DNA of 64,000 nucleotides from Bacteroidota bacterium (GTDB taxonomy: Bacteria; Bacteroidota; Bacteroidia; Chitinophagales; Chitinophagaceae), in assembly GCA_018267965.1 (NCBI GenBank), contig JAFDXK010000001.1:682001-746000 (forward strand), given 5' to 3'. Below, piece after piece: positions 16,717-24,925 of this stretch (position 1 is the first letter of the stretch; each line of letters opens with the position of its first letter). Below the pieces are notes generated by a model. It made no database searches, was not told where the DNA came from, and was given only the letters and a program-made list of their open reading frames with translations. A program made the position numbers and the translations under genes.

Positions 16717-19473
16717 GTGAAAAAAATATTCTTGTTTGTAGTTGCTGCGGCTTTCGGATTTTCTGCTTGTGTGAATCATAAAGCAGCAGAAAATCCTTTT
16801 GAAGAAGAACATGAAGGGTTTGGCGAAAGCGAAGAAGCAAAAGAAATGGCTGAGTATGAATGGCTATTGTATCACGACCCTGCTACAGGTAAAATACCTG
16901 AACACATGCGTATGCGCGAACTGGCTTTTGCTGCTACATTGCCTCATGCCTCAAAAACAGGGCTGAATAAAACCACGGCAGCAACATGGCAGGCTCGCGG
17001 ACCGTGGAATGTGGGTGGCCGTACAAGGGCTTTTGCAATAGACATAGCTAATGAAAATAATCTCATAGCTGGTACACCTTCAGGTGGTATGTGGCGTTCT
17101 ACAGATGGTGGCACAAGCTGGAATATTACTATTCCGGCTACTGAATACCAGGGTGCATCTTGTGTAGCACAGGATACTCGTGCCGGGCATACAAACACAT
17201 GGTATTTTGGTACGGGAGAATATTACGGTGCTTCCGCAAGCGCTTATGGTGCCGGTTACGGAGGGAACGGTATTTATAAATCAACCGATAATGGAGCATC
17301 TTGGTCTGTAATACCTTCTACCTCATCGCCGCTGGCTACATTTACTACCTGGAGCGATTATATCTGGAACATAGTAACAGATCCTGTGAACACTACTAAT
17401 GATGTAGTTTATGCAGCAGCTTATGGCGGTATATATAGAAGTACAGATGGTGGAACAAACTGGGCACTGGTATTGGGTACGACACCCTCAGTTAGCACTG
17501 TGTCCAATTTTACCGATGTTGCTATTTCTGCAACAGGAGTAGTTTATGCTGCATTGAGTAGTAATGGTTCTAATAAAGGTTTGTATCGTTCTACCGATGG
17601 TATCAATTTCACTGATATTACACCTGCCGGTTTCCCTGCTAACTATAATCGTATCAAAATAGGTATTAGTCCTGCTGACGAAAATCAGGTTTTCTTTCTG
17701 GGAAACACTCCTAGTTCGGGTTTACAAACGGTAGACTTTCAGGGAAACTCAGATTGGAATAGCTTATGGAAGTATAAATACATATCGGGAAACGGTAGTG
17801 GTGCCGGAGGCATTTGGGATAATCGTTCAGCAAACTTACCATCTACAGGTGGGCCGTTTGATAGATATCAATCTCAGGGATCGTACGATATTGTTGTGAA
17901 GGTAAAACCCAATGATACGAACACTGTTTTTATTGGTGGCACTTGTTTGTACCGTTCAACAACAGGATTTGCAGATGCAACTCATACCACTTTTATCGGA
18001 GGATATTTACAGGGTGCTACATTGCCGGTGGTGGGAATATATGCTAATCATCACCCCGACCAACATGAATTGGTTTTCCTGCCGAGCGACCCGAATAAAA
18101 TGATATCATCTAACGACGGGGGGGTGTTTAAAACCAATGATAATACCGCATCAACCGTAGCGTGGACTTCATTAAATAACGGCTATGTAAGCACTATGTT
18201 CTATACCTGTGCTATTGATCATGCTGCTGCCGATGATATTGTTATCGGTGGTGCGCAGGACAATGGTAGCTGGTTTACTAATTCTTCCAATCTGACAAGT
18301 CCGTGGGTAACGCCTCGCGGCGGCGATGGTTCTTTTTGTGCAATTGCCGATAATAAAGATGCATACTATTTCAGCATACAGAATGGTAAGGTGATGCGTG
18401 GAAAATTAGATGGTTCAGGCAATGTTACCAACTTTGCGCGCATAGATCCTATTGGTGCTGGTGGCTATATGTTTATCAATCCGTTCACCCTCGACCCCAA
18501 TAACAATAATATTATGTACTTAGCCGGCGGCGGATATCTCTGGCGTAATAATGACTTGTCTGGTATACCTTATGCAAGCAATTGGGATTCCATTAGTACC
18601 AACTGGACAAAGTTTACCACACCAACATCACAAATCACAGCTATTGCTGTTAGTAAAAATCCTGCTAATCGTGTGTATTATGGTACTTCAAATAAAACCG
18701 TTTTCAGAGTTGATAATGCTAATGTGGGGATACCAACACCTAAGAGTATTACATCATCTTTATTCCCTTCCGGTGCTGCTGTTAGTTGTGTAGCAGTTGA
18801 CCCTAATAACGCAGACCATGTAATGGTGGCGTTTTCTAATTATAATGTGTATAGTTTATTCTATTCGGCTGATGGCGGCACAACATGGGACAAAATTGCC
18901 GGTAACCTCGAAGATGCTGTTGATGGCACGGGTAATGGCCCATCTATACGCTGGTGCAGCATCATGCCTGTAAACGGTGGTACTGTATACCTACTAGGCA
19001 CAACTGTTGGTTTGTTTGCCACTACAGAGCTTAACTCTACCGGTACATATTGGACTCAACAGGCATCTAATGAAATTGGCAACTCGGTTGTAGATATGAT
19101 TGATTATCGTACTACTGATGGGCTGGTAGTTGTAGCAACACATTCGCACGGTATATTCTCTACACACATTACCGGTAAGAATGACATTGTTGGTGTGAAG
19201 GACTTGGTAAGTTCCGGCCTGCAGTTTAAAGTGTTTCCAAATCCTGTAAAAGAACAGAGTACCATCAGCTTCAACCTTTTGAAAAAAGCTACTGTCTATT
19301 TATATGTATCAGATGAATTGGGCAGAACTGTGCAAGTAATAGCTAACGGAGTATTGGACGCGGGAGAGAAGAAATACAATCTTTCTGCTATTAATCTTCA
19401 TTCTGGTATTTACTACTGTATTCTGAAAGCAGACGGATATATAGAATCAAAGAAAATTGTTATTTCAAAATAG
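16717..19473 (+). CDS. BNR/VPS10-type beta-propeller protein with T9SS sorting tail
   Basis: A 918-residue exported protein starting at GTG. Asp-box (BNR) motifs recur: STDGGTSW (about 127), STDNGASW, STDGGTNW and SADGGTTW, as in sialidase, sortilin (VPS10) and related propellers; sialidase catalytic arginines are not recognisable, so hydrolysis is not assumed. The C-terminal roughly 80 residues are a T9SS tail (FKVFPNPVKEQSTISF, GIYYCILKADGY). Oddly, the N-terminal signal ends in a lipobox, FSAC, with Cys at 18, followed by an acidic stretch (NPFEEEHEGFGESEEAKE). It sits between two small exported-protein genes. Confidence 0.85.
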   Translation: MKKIFLFVVAAAFGFSACVNHKAAENPFEEEHEGFGESEEAKEMAEYEWLLYHDPATGKIPEHMRMRELAFAATLPHASKTGLNKTTAATWQARGPWNVGGRTRAFAIDIANENNLIAGTPSGGMWRSTDGGTSWNITIPATEYQGASCVAQDTRAGHTNTWYFGTGEYYGASASAYGAGYGGNGIYKSTDNGASWSVIPSTSSPLATFTTWSDYIWNIVTDPVNTTNDVVYAAAYGGIYRSTDGGTNWALVLGTTPSVSTVSNFTDVAISATGVVYAALSSNGSNKGLYRSTDGINFTDITPAGFPANYNRIKIGISPADENQVFFLGNTPSSGLQTVDFQGNSDWNSLWKYKYISGNGSGAGGIWDNRSANLPSTGGPFDRYQSQGSYDIVVKVKPNDTNTVFIGGTCLYRSTTGFADATHTTFIGGYLQGATLPVVGIYANHHPDQHELVFLPSDPNKMISSNDGGVFKTNDNTASTVAWTSLNNGYVSTMFYTCAIDHAAADDIVIGGAQDNGSWFTNSSNLTSPWVTPRGGDGSFCAIADNKDAYYFSIQNGKVMRGKLDGSGNVTNFARIDPIGAGGYMFINPFTLDPNNNNIMYLAGGGYLWRNNDLSGIPYASNWDSISTNWTKFTTPTSQITAIAVSKNPANRVYYGTSNKTVFRVDNANVGIPTPKSITSSLFPSGAAVSCVAVDPNNADHVMVAFSNYNVYSLFYSADGGTTWDKIAGNLEDAVDGTGNGPSIRWCSIMPVNGGTVYLLGTTVGLFATTELNSTGTYWTQQASNEIGNSVVDMIDYRTTDGLVVVATHSHGIFSTHITGKNDIVGVKDLVSSGLQFKVFPNPVKEQSTISFNLLKKATVYLYVSDELGRTVQVIANGVLDAGEKKYNLSAINLHSGIYYCILKADGYIESKKIVISK

Positions 19474-19478
19474 TATTC

Positions 19479-19883
19479 ATGAAAAATCTACCCCTACTGT
19501 GCCTGTTGATATGTATAGTGTTTTTTTCTTGCCAAAGAGGAGATGACCCTGTTATTGTCGACCCGCCGTCACCAACAGTATTAAAGGGTGGTAAAGGTGG
19601 CACGCATAATCTTGTGCCTTTTGCCAAGAGAAACGGAGGTGGAGTAGCGGCACGTGTTTTTCTGAAATATGCTGCCGATAAAGCCCCTGCTGATACCAAC
19701 AACTATGATGAAAAGGCTACGGCTGTTTCAGAGCCGGGTTACAGCCATCATGTGCATTTTAAGTATTTGACGGCAGGCACTTATGTTATCCGTGCTATGT
19801 ATGATGTAGTTAAAGCAGATACAGTTATTGTAATAACAGATACATCTGGTATAGAGCTGGATTTTGATATGAATATGAAATAG
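19479..19883 (+). CDS. Putative lipoprotein, unrecognised
   Basis: A 134-residue protein beginning only 5 bases after the BNR-protein stop, so translated from the same message. Signal ends in a lipobox, FFSC, with Cys at 18. The mature part has a Gly-rich segment (KGGKGGTHNL), then a beta-rich domain (FLKYAADKAPADTNNYDEKA, HVHFKYLTAGTYVIRAMYDV) resembling carboxypeptidase-regulatory or Cna-B-like sandwiches. Its stop codon directly abuts that of the convergent deacetylase gene, with no room for a separate terminator. Confidence 0.65.
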   Translation: MKNLPLLCLLICIVFFSCQRGDDPVIVDPPSPTVLKGGKGGTHNLVPFAKRNGGGVAARVFLKYAADKAPADTNNYDEKATAVSEPGYSHHVHFKYLTAGTYVIRAMYDVVKADTVIVITDTSGIELDFDMNMK

Positions 19884-20660
19884 CTACTGTTGTGGTATCA
19901 ATTCACGATGTGTAATAAAATCTCCTTGCTTGCTTAAGTAGCTAAATAGCTTGTCAAGTTTGTTTATCAATCTGTCGTTGTCTACACGTTTTACCATTTT
20001 TGGTAAGTTGTATGGTGACAGGTTGGTAAACTCCCACGGATGCACATAGAAAACAATATAGCCATCATGGTTCAATATCCGTTTGCAGAGCATTTGATAA
20101 AACCATAGCGGGAAATTTTTAAGCGATAACCAGAATATGGGTATCCTTAAAACAGGTGTTACACTTGCGGGCAATTCCCATGTATGTTTATTATTGAATA
20201 GCGTACGTGGCTTATCGAAGTTATTGTAGCGACCCGGTAGCCAGGTGGGGTGCAGGGATGAATCGTATGTATATCCCGCAGCCTTTACATCTTCACTACT
20301 AATATCACTCATGCGCGGCATACGAATGCCGGCTATCTCTTGCCCGCAAATTTCATTTAATACTTTTCTCGAAGTCGCAAGGTCTTCAGTCTTAAAAGAG
20401 TTATGATAATATGTGTGTGAAGCTATTTCGTGTTTTTCGGATAATGCCCTTATATGTTGTGGGTAATGCGAAGCCCAAAATGCAGTAGTAAATATGGTAC
20501 AACGAACATTATGTTTATCCAATAAGGCTTCAAGTTTTTTTAAACCCTCTAAACTGGTTTCCAGTTTTTGTTTCAGGGGCACTTGTTCACCATACTCTTC
20601 AGGAATATCAAACTCTTCCAGGTCTATACTGAATAATATCTTTTTTGAATTGTATTTCAT
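19884..20660 (-). CDS. Polysaccharide deacetylase family protein
   Basis: A 258-residue NodB-like deacetylase, cytosolic since no signal is present. Motif 1 reads SIDLEEFD near residue 11 (the DxE variant), motif 2 HEIASHTYYHN (about 78-88) with the two metal histidines, and later GIRMPRMSD, the arginine motif, and FYVHPWEF with the C-terminal histidine. Such enzymes remove N-acetyl groups from glycans during cell-envelope polysaccharide synthesis. Its ATG lies 53 bases inside the upstream GT2 gene; no internal start keeps motif 1, so the overlap is real and implies coupling in one operon. Confidence 0.85.
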   Translation of the reverse strand: MKYNSKKILFSIDLEEFDIPEEYGEQVPLKQKLETSLEGLKKLEALLDKHNVRCTIFTTAFWASHYPQHIRALSEKHEIASHTYYHNSFKTEDLATSRKVLNEICGQEIAGIRMPRMSDISSEDVKAAGYTYDSSLHPTWLPGRYNNFDKPRTLFNNKHTWELPASVTPVLRIPIFWLSLKNFPLWFYQMLCKRILNHDGYIVFYVHPWEFTNLSPYNLPKMVKRVDNDRLINKLDKLFSYLSKQGDFITHRELIPQQ

Positions 20661-21375
20661 TCTTTTTCCTGAAAACGATTTTCAACAGGTTTTTGAATTC
20701 TTGTCGCATTACTTTCATTCCAAAATCACTTAAATGTGTTTCGTGTGTAATGCTTACACTCAGTGCTTTAATGTTGATGTCCTTTATCTTACTGGCAAGT
20801 AGTATAAACTCCATGTCAAATAAAAAGCGATCAATAGTAGTTTGTAAAAATAAAGCTTTACCATATTTATTGAAGCCCTTAATACCTGCCTGGGTATCTT
20901 CAACCGGTAATCGTAGTATTTGTTTGTTAAAAACTATTAATCCTTTAGAAACCAGCTTGCGTTTGAAAGGTAACGCGTTGAAATAATTACCTTTTCTGCG
21001 GCAACCTGTTGTGATATCTGTACCTTTTGTCAGTTCATTGTACATATCTCTTACGACTTGTAGTCCGAACGGGAAATCATAATCTGAATAGATACAATAA
21101 TCTGTAGACGCTTTTTTTACACCTTCCCGAAGTGCATAGCCTTTTCCCCTGTTTTGCGTATAGCTCACAATCTCAATATGAGGTATGGAAACCTTCAGGT
21201 AGTTCAGTTCTTGCTCTCCAAAATTTTTGGATGAGCCATCATTGACAATAACTAAGTTGATGAGTTCTTTATCGCCTTTAAAATAACCTGCCACCAGTTT
21301 GTTGAATTTATCAACAAACTTTTTTTCCCAGCCGGCTGATGGGTTATAAAATGGTATAACAAGGTCAAAAATCAT
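20608..21375 (-). CDS. Family 2 glycosyltransferase (dolichyl-phosphate-glucose type)
   Basis: A 255-residue inverting GT-A enzyme. It starts FDLVIPFYNP, has VIVNDGSS near residue 44, NRGKGYALREGVKKA (about 75-89) and SDYDFPFG, and the acceptor-region pattern EDTQAGIKGF, which is typical of ALG5/DPM-like transferases that load a sugar onto a polyprenyl phosphate. No transmembrane C-terminus. Overlaps the GT87 gene by 4 bases (ATGA) and the deacetylase gene by 53, so the three form one translation-coupled unit: lipid-linked sugar donor, membrane transferase and deacetylase. Confidence 0.88.
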   Translation of the reverse strand: MIFDLVIPFYNPSAGWEKKFVDKFNKLVAGYFKGDKELINLVIVNDGSSKNFGEQELNYLKVSIPHIEIVSYTQNRGKGYALREGVKKASTDYCIYSDYDFPFGLQVVRDMYNELTKGTDITTGCRRKGNYFNALPFKRKLVSKGLIVFNKQILRLPVEDTQAGIKGFNKYGKALFLQTTIDRFLFDMEFILLASKIKDINIKALSVSITHETHLSDFGMKVMRQEFKNLLKIVFRKKNEIQFKKDIIQYRPGRV

Positions 21376-22511
21376 CTTTGTGTAAAAACCTGTTTCTTAT
21401 TATTAATTACTGTCTGTATACTATAGGCAAACATATCGCCTATAATTAAGAGGCACAAAATACTTTTTAAATAATATTCGTAACGGATTTTATCAAAAAC
21501 CCTGATTATATCTGTAGGGATTAGTGTAGAAATTAATAATGTTGCCCAAAATAATGTTGTTGATACCATATTCTTTGGCCTGCTTAAATGCCATATGATA
21601 ACCCCTGCAATAGCAATAATATAAGTTGCAGGTTCTGATGCACGATTAAAAACAATTACCCATATCAATAGAAATGCTACGATATGTTCTCTCTTCCTGT
21701 CTTTAATGATATACTGTAATGCGATAAACGAAACCAGCGTTGCTAAAGCCAACAGTAGTACATAGGTTTCTGCAATGTTGATATGCAACTTTGTAAACAA
21801 ACCATATATCGAATAGCTTTCCTTTATCGTATCACTAGATATGATGTGTAGCCAGTCTGTATAATATTGTATGACCATTTGAGGTGAAATAAAGAATAGC
21901 ATCAGGGCATTTAGCACAACAAACCACAGTATACTATATAATACTGCCTTATACCAGTTCTTATAATACAGACAAATAATACCTATAATACCCCCATAAC
22001 CTTTTACCAAAAAACTGAGTACGGCAAACATAGCTGCCCAAAATGGCTTACCTCTGTCCATCATTATCCACGTAGCGAGCATAAAAGCCAGAAACAAAGG
22101 GTTGGTCTGTGTATGCGTAATGTTGTTGAGCATATCAAACAACATCAGCAGTATCAGCACTTTGTTTTTCTCATCATTCATCGGCAAGTTCTTATACACA
22201 ATGAAACATACGAGCATGGTAAAACTCATCCATGCCAGCATGCCTGCCTTAATAGGCAGTAGCGCAAACGGCATGAAAAAAACCGGGAAAGTTGGGTTGT
22301 AATAAAACAGGTCGAAATACTCGTTGGGATATTCAATATACAGGGGCAATCCTTTTAGAAAGTGATGGGTAGACGCCCTGAAAATTTTAAAATTATTGAT
22401 TTGATTGAATTCGAGCAGCTGCCAATATCCAAAAGCCAAAGCCAGCACATATAATATGGCTAAGATTTTATACTGAAGAATAAAAGACTGTATGCGCTTG
22501 AATGTTTGCAC
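21372..22511 (-). CDS. GT87-like (DUF2029) polytopic membrane glycosyltransferase
   Basis: A 379-residue inner-membrane protein with about ten hydrophobic segments. The family (DUF2029/GT87, as in mycobacterial mannosyltransferases PimE and others) transfers sugars from polyprenyl-phosphate donors outside the membrane. The first loop contains FRASTHHFLKGLPLYIEYP, where a conserved acidic residue is normally sought, then YYNPTFPVFFMPFALLP, a recognisable family block. First gene of the operon that continues with GT2 and deacetylase genes. A good -7 box lies 20 bases upstream. Confidence 0.78.
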   Translation of the reverse strand: MQTFKRIQSFILQYKILAILYVLALAFGYWQLLEFNQINNFKIFRASTHHFLKGLPLYIEYPNEYFDLFYYNPTFPVFFMPFALLPIKAGMLAWMSFTMLVCFIVYKNLPMNDEKNKVLILLMLFDMLNNITHTQTNPLFLAFMLATWIMMDRGKPFWAAMFAVLSFLVKGYGGIIGIICLYYKNWYKAVLYSILWFVVLNALMLFFISPQMVIQYYTDWLHIISSDTIKESYSIYGLFTKLHINIAETYVLLLALATLVSFIALQYIIKDRKREHIVAFLLIWVIVFNRASEPATYIIAIAGVIIWHLSRPKNMVSTTLFWATLLISTLIPTDIIRVFDKIRYEYYLKSILCLLIIGDMFAYSIQTVINNKKQVFTQR

Positions 22512-22530
22512 TAAAGGGGATTAAAATCTG

Positions 22531-22538
22531 CAAATTTA
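22531..22538 (-). promoter_or_regulatory. -7 promoter box of the GT87-GT2-deacetylase operon
   Basis: TAAATTTG on the minus strand matches TAnnTTTG; no clear -33 element. Confidence 0.45.
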
Positions 22539-22564
22539 ATTGAATTATCCGAACTGCTTAAATA

Positions 22565-22590
22565 ACGAGAGCCCCAAGCGGGGCTCTCGT
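22565..22590 (-). terminator. Terminator of the methionine-rich lipoprotein gene
   Basis: Perfect 11-bp stem (22565-22575, 22580-22590), loop of four, GC core GAGCCCC/GGGGCTC; on the minus strand TTATTT follows. Confidence 0.7.
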
Positions 22591-22611
22591 CGAATCTTAC
22601 TTGATACCAAA

Positions 22612-23274
22612 TTACATTTTAGTGTACTTGATTTCCATCATTTTCATTTCTTCACTACCCGGGTACATTTCACCCCACATTTCCATCGTCATAGTTTTAT
22701 CGTCAACCATTTTCATGGTTTCTCTGCATTTCAGGTCTTTGCCGCTCATCATATCGGTCATTGTGCCTTTCATATTAAATGACTTGCTGGCATCATCCCA
22801 TGTTCCTGACATCACCATCATACCGGTACCCATGTTATCAATCCAGGTACTGATGAACATTTTTTTAGCATTATCATATGCCATTGTGCCTATACCTTCA
22901 AATTGCTGGCCCATCATCATTGAGTGATGCATGGCTTGCTGATAACGGCCACCTAATACCATTTTAAATTCAACGGTTCCTTTACTATTGGTTGGTGGTT
23001 TTTTGGGGTCCATCCAGAAAGTGCCATCGCTAGCCCATTTACCTGTCATCGCTGCCATTGCTTTATGCGATTCTCCTGGTGTCATATAATCCATCCATGC
23101 TTTCATCATTGTTGCAGAATCCGGCATAGCAGGTGGTGGTGTGTTTTCTGCAGGTTTAGCTTCTGCTACTGCAGTATCTGTTTTAGGTGCTTCAGCATTT
23201 TCTTTAGAAGCATCGTTATTACAAGCGCTCATTGCCAAAGCTCCTGCAACAAATAGCAAAAAGATCTTTTTCAT
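22612..23274 (-). CDS. Methionine-rich DUF1579-type lipoprotein
   Basis: A 220-residue protein with a lipobox, MSAC, at Cys18. A linker rich in Ala, Pro, Lys and Glu (about 22-52) precedes a DUF1579-like domain: GKWASDGTFWMDPKKPPTN, VLGGRYQQAMHHSMMMGQQF, GIGTMAYDNAKKMF, GTWDDASKSFNMKG. By hand count about 35 of 220 residues are methionine, spread through the mature domain and dense in the last 60. The domain is thought lipocalin-like from its strand pattern; no function is established. Own terminator, so probably a single gene. Confidence 0.75.
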   Translation of the reverse strand: MKKIFLLFVAGALAMSACNNDASKENAEAPKTDTAVAEAKPAENTPPPAMPDSATMMKAWMDYMTPGESHKAMAAMTGKWASDGTFWMDPKKPPTNSKGTVEFKMVLGGRYQQAMHHSMMMGQQFEGIGTMAYDNAKKMFISTWIDNMGTGMMVMSGTWDDASKSFNMKGTMTDMMSGKDLKCRETMKMVDDKTMTMEMWGEMYPGSEEMKMMEIKYTKM

Positions 23275-23337
23275 ATTGTGATTTTTTTACAAGATATGCC
23301 AAACAACCTCACTTGTCAAGTTATTATAATGTAAAAT

Positions 23338-23694
23338 TTAGTAAAAAGCATCTTCTATATGTACAATTTCAGATGCTTCATCACCCTTTAGTAATATGCT
23401 GATGATGTCAAACCGCACATCCGTATATTCTTTATGTATAGATGTAAACTCCTCGGCACTCAGTTTCATAAACTCCTGTTTCTTTGCAGATACAGCATCT
23501 TCAGGATAGCCAAAGCCATAGTAGCTGCGGGTTTTAACCTCTACAAATACCAATAACCCATCTGTTTCTGCTATTATATCTATCTCTTTTTTCTCGAACC
23601 GCCAGTTCCTATGCAATATTTTATAACCCTTTTTTAGTAAAAAGTTTTCCGCAATTTGTTCGCCTTTTATGCCAGTTTCTTTATGTTTGGGCAT
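23338..23694 (-). CDS. YraN family (UPF0102) putative endonuclease
   Basis: A 118-residue protein of the YraN/UPF0102 family with a PD-(D/E)xK-like core: GEQIAENFLLKKGYKILHRN, then KKEIDIIAETDGLLVFVEVK, in which Asp and the E-x-K are the expected metal ligands. Function in the cell is not settled; Holliday-junction-resolvase-like nucleases are the closest relatives. The ATG at 23694 fits the family start; the alternative at 23718 would overlap the divergent isomerase gene, which begins only 15 bases away. Confidence 0.85.
   Translation of the reverse strand: MPKHKETGIKGEQIAENFLLKKGYKILHRNWRFEKKEIDIIAETDGLLVFVEVKTRSYYGFGYPEDAVSAKKQEFMKLSAEEFTSIHKEYTDVRFDIISILLKGDEASEIVHIEDAFY
23682..23689 (+). 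promoter_or_regulatory. -7 promoter box of the Pgi/Pmi gene
   Basis: TATGTTTG, a full match to TAnnTTTG, inside the first codons of the divergent yraN-like gene and 20 bases before the isomerase ATG. Confidence 0.45.
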
Positions 23695-23709
23695 CGAAAA
23701 AAGATAATA

Positions 23710-24693
23710 ATGAAGCAATTAGTTACAGACTTCCCTATCCAACTGCACGAAGCGCTCATCATCGGACAAAATTATAAGTTCACTTCGTCAAAAAAAGCAT
23801 TTTCAAATGTAGTGCTTACCGGCTTGGGCGGTAGTGGTATTGGTGGTTCTATTATTCAGAACTATGTGTTCGATAAAATGAAAATACCGTTTATCGTAAA
23901 TAAAGATTATTTCCTGCCTTCTTTTGTTAATAGTCATTCTTTAGTAATTGTTTCTTCTTATTCAGGCAATACAGAAGAAACAACGGCCGCTATGCAACAG
24001 GCACTCAAAGCAAAGGCAACTATTGTTTGCATAACATCAGGTGGCAAAATTGCTGAAACAGCAAAAAAGAAACACCTCGATTGTATTTTAGTACCGGCTG
24101 GCATGCCGCCGCGCGCTTGTTTAGGATATTCTATGGTGCAGGTGTTATTTACTTTGCAGCATTTCGGATTGATAAAAACTAATATCGAGAAAGATATTAA
24201 TGGCGCGATCAAATTGCTTAAGTCAGAATCTAAGGACATTCAGAAGAGAGCAAAGGCAGTAGCACAGAAATTAAATGGCAAGTTGCCTATTATTTATTCT
24301 GCTCCTGATTTTGAAGGTGTTGCTGTTCGCTTCCGTCAGCAAATCAACGAGAACAGCAAAATGCTTTGCTGGCATCATGTGATACCGGAAATGAATCATA
24401 ACGAACTGGTAGGCTGGCGCGATAAAGACGCTAAGAAAGCCGTGGTGATATTGCGTAATGATACCGATTATGTACGCGTTAAAACCCGCATGGAGATCAA
24501 CAAAAAGGTCATTAAAAAATACACCAGCAACATTATAGAGATATATTCTAAAGGCAATTCCTATTGGGATAAGGTGTTCTATTTGATACATCTTACCGAT
24601 TGGGTTTCTGTATTGCTGGCAGATATCCGTAAAAAGGATGCTACGGAAGTAAAAGTGATTGATTTCCTTAAAGGAGAATTAGCTAAATCTTAG
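23710..24693 (+). CDS. Bifunctional phosphoglucose/phosphomannose isomerase
   Basis: Interconverts fructose 6-phosphate with glucose 6-phosphate and mannose 6-phosphate. The 327-residue protein has an N-terminal SIS domain (VVLTGLGGSGIGGSI near residue 36, VIVSSYSGNTEETTAAMQQA near 77) and the C-terminal half of the archaeal-type Pgi/Pmi family, with PEMNHNELVGW carrying the conserved Glu and His near 225. The start at 23710 gives QLVTDFPIQLHEAL, as in relatives. The nearby mannose/glucose supply fits the polysaccharide operon upstream, though they are not co-transcribed. Confidence 0.9.
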   Translation: MKQLVTDFPIQLHEALIIGQNYKFTSSKKAFSNVVLTGLGGSGIGGSIIQNYVFDKMKIPFIVNKDYFLPSFVNSHSLVIVSSYSGNTEETTAAMQQALKAKATIVCITSGGKIAETAKKKHLDCILVPAGMPPRACLGYSMVQVLFTLQHFGLIKTNIEKDINGAIKLLKSESKDIQKRAKAVAQKLNGKLPIIYSAPDFEGVAVRFRQQINENSKMLCWHHVIPEMNHNELVGWRDKDAKKAVVILRNDTDYVRVKTRMEINKKVIKKYTSNIIEIYSKGNSYWDKVFYLIHLTDWVSVLLADIRKKDATEVKVIDFLKGELAKS

Positions 24694-24710
24694 TACAAAT
24701 ATTTTTATTT

Positions 24711-24743
24711 AAAAAAGCCACTCATTTTAGAGTGGCTTTTTTT
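24711..24743. terminator. Terminator between the isomerase and SRP RNA genes
   Basis: AGCCACTC/GAGTGGCT stem with 6-base loop, six A before and seven T after. The final TTTG of the T-run doubles as the -33 box of the SRP RNA promoter. Confidence 0.85.
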
Positions 24744-24771
24744 GTGCCTGCAACAAAAAATGTTACCTTTG
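24741..24771 (+). promoter_or_regulatory. Promoter of SRP RNA
   Basis: TTTG (24741-24744), exactly 19 bases, TACCTTTG (24764-24771), directly before the RNA. Confidence 0.85.
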
Positions 24772-24776
24772 CCGCC

Positions 24777-24874
24777 CTGGCAAGTCTTATACGGCCAGCT
24801 CCTGCTGAATCCCCCAGGACAGGAATGTAGCAAGGGTGGGCGGTTGTAGCGGCGCGATGTGAGTAACTTGCCAG
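24777..24874 (+). ncRNA. ffs: Signal recognition particle RNA, small bacterial type
   Basis: The ends pair perfectly (CTGGCAAGT 24777-24785 with ACTTGCCAG 24866-24874), forming one long hairpin. The tip holds the conserved SRP54-binding region seen in Bacteroidota SRP RNAs: GCTGAATCCCCCAGG, then GACAGGAATGTAGCAAGGGT (AGGAA and AGCA are the family hallmark). About 98 bases. A run of seven T follows as terminator. Confidence 0.93.
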
Positions 24875-24925
24875 TTTTTTTATATTTGTGGTAATTACAG
24901 ACACAAATCAAAATCACTGGTACTT

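Noticed and set aside
16717-19473. Sialidase annotation
   Set aside because: Asp boxes are present, but the arginine triad and the FRIP motif are not seen; a propeller of unknown ligand is the safer call.
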